From Streptomyces scopuliridis RB72 (GTDB taxonomy: Bacteria; Actinomycetota; Actinomycetes; Streptomycetales; Streptomycetaceae): 64,000 nucleotides of DNA. The position numbers and the translations under genes were made by a program. Positions 58,643 to 64,000 of the stretch are shown one piece after another. Numbering within the stretch: the stretch's first letter is position 1; every line of letters starts with the position of its first letter. Location: the NCBI RefSeq assembly GCF_000718095.1, contig NZ_JOEI01000025.1, positions 24,227-88,226 of the forward strand, written 5' to 3'. Below the pieces are notes generated by a model. It was not told the origin of the DNA and did no database searches. It saw nothing but the letters and a program-made list of their open reading frames with translations.

Positions 58643-58672
58643 GCTGATGCATGAGCAAATGCACGTGCACGC
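58643..58672 (-). promoter_or_regulatory. Shared 30-base element, copy 2 (upstream of DUF397 gene)
   Basis: On the minus strand begins GCGTGCACGTGCAT and continues with TGCATC, matching copy 1 at 26 of 30 positions. It lies 65-95 bp ahead of the DUF397 gene start. Same position relative to a promoter and same orientation toward its gene as copy 1. Confidence 0.6.
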
Positions 58673-58799
58673 GGGGTGTTCCTTTGGTTACAGGCGCACC
58701 CCCGGCCCCGATCGCCCGCGCTCTCCATAGAGACGCGTTTCAGGGCCTTCAGGATCCCTCGCCGGGCCGAGTGGTCTCCGTGTACCCCGCGGAGACAAG

Positions 58800-58834
58800 A
58801 AGACTCCCCGCGCGGTTCGAGCGCGGGGAGTCTT
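58800..58834 (-). terminator. Terminator after rpsR
   Basis: Perfect 14-bp arms AAGACTCCCCGCGC (58800-58813) and complement (58821-58834) with a 7-nt loop, 30 bp beyond the S18 gene stop on the minus strand. Confidence 0.8.
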
Positions 58835-58864
58835 TGTGTGGGGGTGGACGGCGCCGTCCACCGG

Positions 58865-59107
58865 TCAGCGCGGCGTCGAGCGATACGGCAGCAGCGCCAT
58901 CTCCCGGGCGTTCTTGATGGCGCGCGTCAGCTGCCGCTGCTGCTGGGCGCTGACCCGCGACACCCGGCGGCTGCGGATCTTGCCGCGGTCCGAGAGGAAC
59001 CGCCGCAGCAGGTCGGTGTCCTTGTAGTCGATATACGTGATGCCCGCGGCGTCCAGCGGATTGGGGCGGGGCGCGGGCGGCTTGCGGTCCGCACGACGGG
59101 GGGACAT
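58865..59107 (-). CDS. rpsR: Ribosomal protein S18, zinc-free paralogue
   Basis: 80-residue S18 of the small subunit, binding 16S rRNA next to S6. Core [40 protein letters not shown] and ALLPY are standard. It contains no Cys, so it is the zinc-independent (C-minus) form used in zinc shortage. Its ATG overlaps the stop of the CobW-like gene by one base (TGATG). Last gene of the minus-strand Zur-linked unit rpmG - rpmE - cobW-like - rpsR, closed by a strong hairpin. Confidence 0.95.
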   Translation of the reverse strand: MSPRRADRKPPAPRPNPLDAAGITYIDYKDTDLLRRFLSDRGKIRSRRVSRVSAQQQRQLTRAIKNAREMALLPYRSTPR

Positions 59108-60270
59108 CAGACCTCCAGGAGGTTGTCGAAGGCGGGCGGAAGGCGCTTCCAGGCGGCGCGGCCCGCGGTGTACTCGGCATCGGTCAGCAGACAGGAGTCC
59201 AGTAGCTGTTCGATGCCCTCCCGGTCGAGGCCGGGCGAGGTGAAGACCAGATGCTGGCAGCGGTCGCCGTGCAGGGGATGCCAGTCCAGCGCGGCGGCGG
59301 CCCGGCGCGGCGGCGGGACCGACTCCCAGGCGGCGTCGGGCAGCGCCGCCAGCCAGGGCCCCACGCTCTCCACGCAGAGCGCGCCGCCGGCCGCGTCCCA
59401 GTGCAGCAGGGTGTCGGGGCGGTCGGCGAGCCAGAACCGGCCGCGGCTGCGGGCGGCGGCGCAGGCCAGATCCTCCAGCGCCTGGTAGAGCCGCTCGGGG
59501 TGGAAGGGGCGCGCGCGGTGCCAGACGTATGTACCGACCCCGCACTCGTCCGCCTCCTGCGGCAGCAGCGCACAGGCCGGGTGCTGACGGGCCGCGGCGG
59601 CATCGACGTCGAATCCGCCGAGCGCGACGGCGGCCAGTTCCCCGGCCGACGCGCCCTCGCCGTCGATCCGTACCTGCCGTGCCGTCGGGTGCAGTTGGGC
59701 GAGCAGCGCGCGGTCCTCGTCGTCCGCGAGCGGGCTGTCCACGACGGCGAGCACCGGCGCGTACTCCAGCTGCCGCGCCCAGGTGTCGGCGATCGTCCGC
59801 TGGTCGGAGGCGGCGGCCGCGAGCCCGGCGGCGGCCAGATCGTCGCCGTTGCCGAGGTACGGCAGCAGCAGCGCCGGGTCGACGGCGGTCAGCACGGAGC
59901 TGACGACCAGCAGCTCGCCGTGCGCCGCGATGACCTCGGCCATGGCCCGGGGCTCGACCGAGTCCCACAGCTCGACGATCGCGAGCCGGGTGAGACCGCC
60001 GTCCGCGAGCCGTTCCAGCTCGGGTACGAGATCCTCCCTCAGGGCGCAGCAGGCACAGTCGTTGACCAGCGGCGCCTCGCCCGTGGAGACCAGTTCGGTG
60101 GCGTCGCGGACGGTCCGTACGACGGTGCCGCCCGTGGCCGTCGACAGATCGTGGTGGAGCGCGACGCTGCCGGGCACGGTGGCGAGAAGCCGCCGTACGG
60201 CCGCCTTGCGGGCGTCGGAGTGCAGCCCGCAGACGATCGCGACGGGGAGTCTGTTGTCGATGTCTCCCAC
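59107..60270 (-). CDS. CobW/COG0523-family metal chaperone GTPase-like protein
   Basis: 387 residues. The metal-binding CxCC motif typical of zinc chaperones is Cys72-Ala-Cys74-Cys75 in [13 protein letters not shown]. The C-terminal CobW_C domain contains [21 protein letters not shown] and [13 protein letters not shown]. The Walker A region reads [12 protein letters not shown] (residues 14-24) instead of GxxxxGKS/T: the second Gly is Ala and Lys is displaced by Arg, so GTP use is doubtful. Lies inside the Zur-controlled ribosomal unit, which suggests zinc delivery in shortage. GTG start at 60270 overlaps the L31 stop by one base. Confidence 0.85.
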   Translation of the reverse strand: MGDIDNRLPVAIVCGLHSDARKAAVRRLLATVPGSVALHHDLSTATGGTVVRTVRDATELVSTGEAPLVNDCACCALREDLVPELERLADGGLTRLAIVELWDSVEPRAMAEVIAAHGELLVVSSVLTAVDPALLLPYLGNGDDLAAAGLAAAASDQRTIADTWARQLEYAPVLAVVDSPLADDEDRALLAQLHPTARQVRIDGEGASAGELAAVALGGFDVDAAAARQHPACALLPQEADECGVGTYVWHRARPFHPERLYQALEDLACAAARSRGRFWLADRPDTLLHWDAAGGALCVESVGPWLAALPDAAWESVPPPRRAAAALDWHPLHGDRCQHLVFTSPGLDREGIEQLLDSCLLTDAEYTAGRAAWKRLPPAFDNLLEV

Positions 60271-60527
60271 TAACGGGCCTCGGGGCGGCGGCCGTAGCGG
60301 CGCTCGAAGCGCTCCACGCGGCCGGCGGTGTCGAGGACGCGCGCGGTACCCGTATAGAAGGGGTGGCTCGCCGAGGAGATCTCGACATCGATGACGGGGT
60401 AGGTGTGGCCGTCCTCCCAGACGACCGTCTTCGTGGCGGTCGCGGTCGAGCGGGTGAGGAAGGCGTAGTCGGCGGCCTTGTCGCGGAAGGCGACGGGCTG
60501 GTACGCGGGGTGGATTCCGGGCTTCAT
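60270..60527 (-). CDS. rpmE2: Ribosomal protein L31 type B, zinc-free paralogue
   Basis: 85-residue large-subunit protein. [34 protein letters not shown] and RFERRYGRR are the type B signature. No Cys is present, in contrast to the zinc-binding type A form. In Bacillus and Streptomyces this form replaces the zinc form when Zur is derepressed, freeing zinc. Second gene after rpmG, 55 bp apart. Confidence 0.95.
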   Translation of the reverse strand: MKPGIHPAYQPVAFRDKAADYAFLTRSTATATKTVVWEDGHTYPVIDVEISSASHPFYTGTARVLDTAGRVERFERRYGRRPEAR

Positions 60528-60582
60528 GTCGGCCTCTTCGTTCTCTGTCTCTGTCGCTTGCTGCGCGATTACTCGCTGCCGC

Positions 60583-60747
60583 TCAGCGTTCTTCGCGGAA
60601 GTCGGTGTGCCGGCGGACGAGCGGGTCGTACTTGCGCAGCGTCAGGCGGTCGGGGTTGTTCCGGCGGTTCTTGCGGGTGACGTACGTGTAGCCGGTCCCC
60701 GCGGTGGAGCGGAGCTTGATGATCGGGCGCAGTTCGTTGCGTGCCAT
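60583..60747 (-). CDS. rpmG: Ribosomal protein L33, zinc-free paralogue
   Basis: 54-residue L33: [20 protein letters not shown], then [20 protein letters not shown]. The CxxC pairs of the zinc form are missing. First gene of the minus-strand unit. There is no Shine-Dalgarno sequence before the ATG; a -10 box ends 7 bp upstream, so the message is probably leaderless and starts at or next to the A of ATG. The Zur box lies 13 bp ahead. Confidence 0.95.
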   Translation of the reverse strand: MARNELRPIIKLRSTAGTGYTYVTRKNRRNNPDRLTLRKYDPLVRRHTDFREER

Positions 60748-60753
60748 GGGGCT

Positions 60754-60781
60754 AGTATATGGAAATGGTTTCCATTTCCAA
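60754..60781 (-). promoter_or_regulatory. rpmG promoter overlapped by the Zur box
   Basis: On the minus strand -35 TTGGAA (60776-60781), 16 bp, -10 TATACT (60754-60759); the next 6 bases lead to the rpmG ATG at 60747, implying a leaderless transcript. The Zur palindrome fills the spacer, so bound Zur would exclude RNA polymerase. Confidence 0.6.
60760..60774. promoter_or_regulatory. Zur box
   Basis: TGGAAATGGTTTCCA is a perfect 15-base palindrome (TGGAAA-TGG-TTTCCA) close to the known Streptomyces Zur consensus TGAAAATNATTTTCA-type site. It sits between the divergent rpmG and rpmB genes, both encoding zinc-free ribosomal proteins, and should repress both units when zinc is ample. Confidence 0.85.
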
Positions 60782-60799
60782 AGAGAAGGATGTGTGACC

Positions 60800-61036
60800 T
60801 TGTCCGCCCACTGCCAGCTGACCGGGGCCAAGCCCGGCTTCGGCAATCAGATCTCCCACTCGCACCGGCGCACCTCCCGCCGCTTCGACCCCAACATCCA
60901 GCGCAAGCGCTACTGGCTGCCGAGCGAGGGCAGGCATGTCCGGCTCACCCTCAGCGCGAGGGCGATCAAGACCATCGACTCCATCGGCATCGAGGCCGCC
61001 GTCGCCCGGATCCGTGCCCGCGGGGTGAACGTCTGA
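60800..61036 (+). CDS. rpmB: Ribosomal protein L28, zinc-free paralogue
   Basis: 78-residue L28: [40 protein letters not shown] and the end [20 protein letters not shown]. It keeps a single Cys (residue 4) and lacks the second half of the zinc site. The likely start is TTG at 60800, which gives the standard MSAHCQ beginning and a 9-nt spacing from GAAGGA; a GTG at 60794 is too close to it. First gene of the plus-strand Zur-linked unit. Confidence 0.92.
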   Translation: MSAHCQLTGAKPGFGNQISHSHRRTSRRFDPNIQRKRYWLPSEGRHVRLTLSARAIKTIDSIGIEAAVARIRARGVNV

Positions 61037-61341
61037 TGGCGAAGAAAAGCAAGATCGTCCGCAATGAGCGGCGCAAGGAGGTCGTGGAGCGGTACGCCGT
61101 GCGCCGCGCCGAGTTGAAGGAGATCATCCGGCGCCCCGGCACGCCCGAAGGCGAACGGCTGGCCGCGCGGGAGGAATTGCGACGTCAGCCGCGTGACGCG
61201 AGTGCCACGCGGGTGCGGAACCGGGACGGCGTGGACGGCCGGCCGCGCGGCCATCTCAGGAAGTTCGGCCTGTCCAGGGTGCGGATGCGCGAGCAGGCGC
61301 ACGCCGGATTCCTTCCGGGTGTGCGCAAGTCCTCCTGGTAG
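61036..61341 (+). CDS. rpsN: Ribosomal protein S14, zinc-free paralogue
   Basis: 101-residue long-form S14 beginning [20 protein letters not shown] and ending [22 protein letters not shown]. The long form lacks the CxxC-x-CxxC zinc ribbon of the short form and no Cys is present. ATG overlaps the rpmB stop by one base (TGATG), so the two are coupled and should both be induced in zinc shortage. Confidence 0.95.
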   Translation: MAKKSKIVRNERRKEVVERYAVRRAELKEIIRRPGTPEGERLAAREELRRQPRDASATRVRNRDGVDGRPRGHLRKFGLSRVRMREQAHAGFLPGVRKSSW

Positions 61342-61379
61342 TTTTGCGCGGTCCGGCCACCGACCAGGGGGACTTGAAC

Positions 61380-61865
61380 GTGCAGAAACTCGTACGGACC
61401 AGTACGGCCGCGGCCGGGCTCGTCGCGGCACTCGCACTCGCGCTCACGGGCTGCGGCGGTGACAGCGGCGACCCGGCGAAGGACGAGGGCGGCACCACGG
61501 CACCGAGCGGGACCGGCGGCGAAGGTTCCGGTTCGACCGCGGACTCCGGCTCCGGCGCGGACGCGGACGCGGCGAGCGTCGAGGGGACGTGGGCCGGGCT
61601 GAGCGACGGCAAGACCGTCGCCCTGTCGGTCAAGTCCGGCAAGGTCGCGCTCGTCGCGGACCAGCATGTCTGCCAGGGCGCGGTGGAGGACATGGGCGAG
61701 CCGATGTTCTCCCTCAAGTGCGCCGACGGCAACACCGACCGCACCATGGGGACGATCGAGTCGAATGACGGCAAGACCCTGGTGATCTCCTGGGGCAAGG
61801 GCGTGAAGGACACGCTGACGAAGGCCGGGGACAGCAAGCTGCCGACGGACCTGCCGACGTCGTGA
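61380..61865 (+). CDS. Putative lipoprotein of unknown function
   Basis: 161 residues. Signal peptide with lipobox LALTGCGG (Cys near residue 25), then a 45-residue Gly/Ser/Thr/Asp linker and a beta-rich domain (VEGTWAGLSDGKTVALSVKS, GKVALVADQHVCQGAV, FSLKCADGNTDRTMGTIESN) with two Cys that may form a disulfide. GTG at 61380 has a G-rich ribosome site 7 nt ahead. It follows rpsN by 38 bp and may be read from the Zur-controlled transcript, which would make it a candidate zinc-shortage protein, though a separate promoter is possible. Confidence 0.75.
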   Translation: MQKLVRTSTAAAGLVAALALALTGCGGDSGDPAKDEGGTTAPSGTGGEGSGSTADSGSGADADAASVEGTWAGLSDGKTVALSVKSGKVALVADQHVCQGAVEDMGEPMFSLKCADGNTDRTMGTIESNDGKTLVISWGKGVKDTLTKAGDSKLPTDLPTS

Positions 61866-61893
61866 CGTCGTCCTGCCGGCGTCGCGCCGACCG

Positions 61894-61930
61894 GCTGACC
61901 TGAGATCGGACCGGCCGGCCTCAGGTCAGC
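61894..61930. terminator. Bidirectional terminator hairpin
   Basis: Perfect 11-bp arms GCTGACCTGAG (61894-61904) and complement (61920-61930), 15-nt loop with a further CCGGCCGG palindrome, between the convergent lipoprotein and DUF2786 genes; the right arm includes the DUF2786 stop codon. Confidence 0.55.
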
Positions 61931-63194
61931 GGGCGGGCCGGATACGGCCGCGCCGGTCCGTCCCGCCCGGCCCGTCAGCCGCGCCCCGTCCGCCCGGCAC
62001 CCGCGCGGCGTCCGCCGCGGAGGTGCCGTGCGTCCAGCCCTCGGCGTCCGTCGCCCCGCGCACGCGCGTGGCCACCGTCTCCGGGAACATCCGGTCCGTA
62101 CGGTCGGCCACCGCCACCTCGCGGGCGGCGAGTACGGGCAGCAGCCCGCCGACGCCCTCTTCGGCCGCCCGCGTTGCGCTCTCCTGCTCTGCGGTCACCT
62201 GCTCCGCCGTCACCTGTTCCGTGGCCAGGGTCAGGCGTTCGCCGATGCGGTGGGCGTACGCCAGCAGGAACGACTGCCGGAATGTCTTCGTCCGCTTGCG
62301 CCCGGCCGCGCGCTGGGCGGCCTCCGCGCGGGTCATCGCGGCCGTGCCCTGGACCAGCAACGAGGTATGGAGCAGCTCGACCGCCTCCAGGTCAGGCTCG
62401 AAGCCGACGACCGTCGAGAAGCCGTACGCGCTGTTCCAGACGGCGCGGCAGCGGTTCGCGGAGGCCACGGCGTCGAGCAGGATCGCCTTCGCCGTCTCGT
62501 ACGGAGCGTCCACCCCGATCCGGCACGCGCCGGGCACATCGCCGCGGTGGGTACGGTCGGCGAGCAGCGCCTCGTCGATGCTGTGCCGCGCCATCAGCTC
62601 CTGCGCCTTGGCGGTGAGCGCCTCCGCCTCCTGCGGGTATCCGGTCGCCTCCGCCTTGGCGAGCAGGGCGCGGATCCGGGTGAGCATGCGCGGCTCGCCG
62701 TCCGCGGGGGCGGTCAGATGGACGGGCGTACCGGGCACGGGACCGACCGGTTCGATCGCGGGCAGCCGGACGAGCAGCAGATACAACTCCAGTACGGAGG
62801 TGGCGTACGAGAAGCGGTCGGCCCGGTAGGGGCGCGCTTCCCGCTCCGCGTCGAGGTCCGCGAGCTGGGCGGCCCAGCGCGGCGGCAGCGACTCGTAGCG
62901 CCGCGCCTCCGCCGCTATGAGCTCGGCGAGAAGCCGCAGGTGCGGGCCGTCGAGGTCGCGGCGTACGAGGCGCCCGACATCGGCGGGCCCCCAGCCGCGC
63001 TCCCAGGCCAGCCGTACGAACTGCTCGCCGCGCCGCCGCAGTTCCGCGTCCGCCGCCGGATCGGCGGCGAGGAGGGAGGCGCCGGTGTCGATGCCGTCGG
63101 CGCTGCCGGCGTCCCCGGCTCGCGCGGAGAGTACGGCCGCGAGGGCGCGCTCGACGGTACGGGCCGCCGCGCCGGCGGTGTCCTTGTCGGTCAT
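61926..63194 (-). CDS. DUF2786 domain protein
   Basis: 422 residues, no membrane span. The DUF2786 motif lies near residue 170: LTRIRALLAKAEATGYPQEA followed by EALTAKAQELMARHSID. A second conserved stretch is VVGFEPDLEAVELLHTSLLV and KTFRQSFLLAYAHRIGERL, the DUF7168-like partner region usually found after it. A tandem TEQVTAEQVTAEQ repeat lies near residue 330. The N-terminal 90 residues and the C-terminal 60 are Ala/Gly-rich. Function unknown; relatives occur in phage and actinobacterial genomes. ATG at 63194. Confidence 0.8.
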   Translation of the reverse strand: MTDKDTAGAAARTVERALAAVLSARAGDAGSADGIDTGASLLAADPAADAELRRRGEQFVRLAWERGWGPADVGRLVRRDLDGPHLRLLAELIAAEARRYESLPPRWAAQLADLDAEREARPYRADRFSYATSVLELYLLLVRLPAIEPVGPVPGTPVHLTAPADGEPRMLTRIRALLAKAEATGYPQEAEALTAKAQELMARHSIDEALLADRTHRGDVPGACRIGVDAPYETAKAILLDAVASANRCRAVWNSAYGFSTVVGFEPDLEAVELLHTSLLVQGTAAMTRAEAAQRAAGRKRTKTFRQSFLLAYAHRIGERLTLATEQVTAEQVTAEQESATRAAEEGVGGLLPVLAAREVAVADRTDRMFPETVATRVRGATDAEGWTHGTSAADAARVPGGRGAADGPGGTDRRGRIRPAR

Positions 63195-63398
63195 GCCGCG
63201 GCCTCTATGTGTTCCATGATCATGCGGGGTGCCTCCTCGGAACTGCTCCTTGCCGCGTTCCGATGGTCGCAGGTCCTGGTCGCAGGTCCGCATCCGTGAT
63301 CTTTATCCACAGGCTGTGGATATCTCCTCGCCGTTTCGTACGGCGCACTACCGTGGACGCTCCGACCGATGACGTCACAGAGAAGGCACGGGGCATCC

Positions 63399-63959
63399 AT
63401 GGGCGAGAACAAGCGGCGCATGCTGGCCGGGGAGTGGTACCTCCCCGACGACGAGGAGCTGGGCGCCGAGACCGAACGGCGCTTCGCGCTGTGCGCGGCG
63501 TACAACGCGAACGGCGGCGCCGCGGCGGCCGATCGCGCCAAGATCCTTGCGGAGCTGCTCGGTTCGGTGGGGGAGGATGTCCGTATCCGGCCGCCCTTCC
63601 AGTGCGACTACGGGACGTACATCAGTATCGGCGCCCGTACGTTCATCAACTTCAACGCGGTCTTCCTGGACGCGGCGCCGATCACCGTCGGATCGGACGT
63701 CCAGATAGGCCCGAACGTCCAACTCCTCACCCCGACCCATGAACTCGGCGCGGAACGGCGCCGCGCGGGCTGGGAGAGGGCCTCGCCGGTGACGATCGGT
63801 GACAACGTCTGGCTGGGCGGCGGGGTGATCGTCTGCCCGGGAGTGACGATCGGCGAGAACACGGTGGTCGGTGCGGGGTCGGTCGTGACGAAGGACCTTC
63901 CGGCGGGTGTGCTGGCGGTGGGCAATCCCGCGCGGGTGATCCGCGAGTTGGAGGGCTGA
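63399..63959 (+). CDS. Maltose/galactoside O-acetyltransferase-type hexapeptide enzyme
   Basis: 186-residue left-handed beta-helix acetyltransferase. N-terminal maltose acetyltransferase domain (KRRMLAGEWYLPDDEELGAE), then hexapeptide repeats; FINFNAVFLDAAPITVG and the catalytic-His region LLTPTHEL are typical, as is the end VVGAGSVVTKDLPAGVLAVG followed by NPARVI. It transfers acetyl from acetyl-CoA to a sugar hydroxyl, perhaps for detoxification. ATG at 63399 with GAAGG ahead. The remaining 41 bases of the window hold nothing recognisable. Confidence 0.93.
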   Translation: MGENKRRMLAGEWYLPDDEELGAETERRFALCAAYNANGGAAAADRAKILAELLGSVGEDVRIRPPFQCDYGTYISIGARTFINFNAVFLDAAPITVGSDVQIGPNVQLLTPTHELGAERRRAGWERASPVTIGDNVWLGGGVIVCPGVTIGENTVVGAGSVVTKDLPAGVLAVGNPARVIRELEG

Positions 63960-64000
63960 GCCGGGGCGCCGTCGCTATCTCGCGGGGGCGGTGGGGGCGG

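Noticed and set aside
58579..58864. Additional small gene between DUF397 and rpsR
   Set aside because: The open frames here are short, cross the rpsR terminator hairpin and shared regulatory element, and show no coding bias or homology character.

Overview
The window is a piece of a Streptomyces chromosome. The DNA is very GC-rich with third-position G/C in nearly every codon, GTG starts are common, TTA leucine codons are almost absent, and the genes include actinomycete markers (Lsr2, DUF397/DUF5753 regulators, a Zur-controlled set of zinc-free ribosomal proteins). From memory the order clpC - lsr2 - nadB/nadC/coaX/panC - nuoD2 - folate genes - ftsH - hpt - tilS - dacB - ppa - rpsR2 resembles the central core of the S. 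coelicolor chromosome; no comparison was run. About 65 genes cover almost all of the sequence. I saw no rRNA, tRNA, CRISPR array, complete insertion sequence or prophage.

Layout. 1-4.5 kb: end of a sensor kinase, a VOC protein, a drug exporter with its divergent TetR regulator, and an M23 cell-wall peptidase. 4.9-7.4 kb: a small accessory island with a trypsin-co-occurring (Trypco2-like) gene overlapping an unusual trypsin/NACHT/leucine-rich-repeat gene whose central part is missing. 7.4-13.6 kb: clpC, a primase-like protein, lsr2, an ArgA-type acetyltransferase, a BlaI-like regulator and two small proteins. 13.7-19.5 kb: a tightly coupled minus-strand cofactor operon (DUF2520 protein, panC, nadB, nadC, coaX). 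19.6-24.7 kb: threonine aldolase, an ArsR-like regulator, a truncated ATPase and a NarL-type two-component system. 24.7-28 kb: a MidA-like methyltransferase overlapping nuoD2, then a coiled-coil membrane protein. 28-32 kb: a glycine-betaine ABC importer. 32-35 kb: an esterase and a DUF2156 lysyltransferase-like membrane protein.

35-46 kb: folate genes (folP, an NTF2-like gene, folB, folK on the plus strand; folE on the minus strand) meet the minus-strand series dacB - zinc metalloprotease - tilS - hpt - ftsH - folE, with ppa divergent. 46-54.9 kb: ThrE-like exporter, DedA protein, a ClC channel next to glutamate decarboxylase, and a PadR-DrrAB drug-export unit. 54.9-58.6 kb: an aldehyde dehydrogenase and a WhiJ-type regulatory trio (XRE/DUF5753, ATP-binding kinase-like protein, DUF397). 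58.8-61.4 kb: cysteine-free ribosomal proteins S18, L31, L33, L28 and S14 with a CobW-like protein around a central Zur box. 61.4-64 kb: lipoprotein, DUF2786 protein and a sugar O-acetyltransferase.

Most of the window is housekeeping. The parts most worth attention are: the internally deleted trypsin/NACHT gene with its partner; the methyltransferase gene fused by overlap to nuoD2; a 30-base element shared in inverted orientation by the promoters of the WhiJ-type trio; a Zur box sitting exactly in the spacer of an apparently leaderless rpmG promoter; the ClC-glutamate decarboxylase pair; and a perfect 30-bp inverted repeat that supplies a stop codon.
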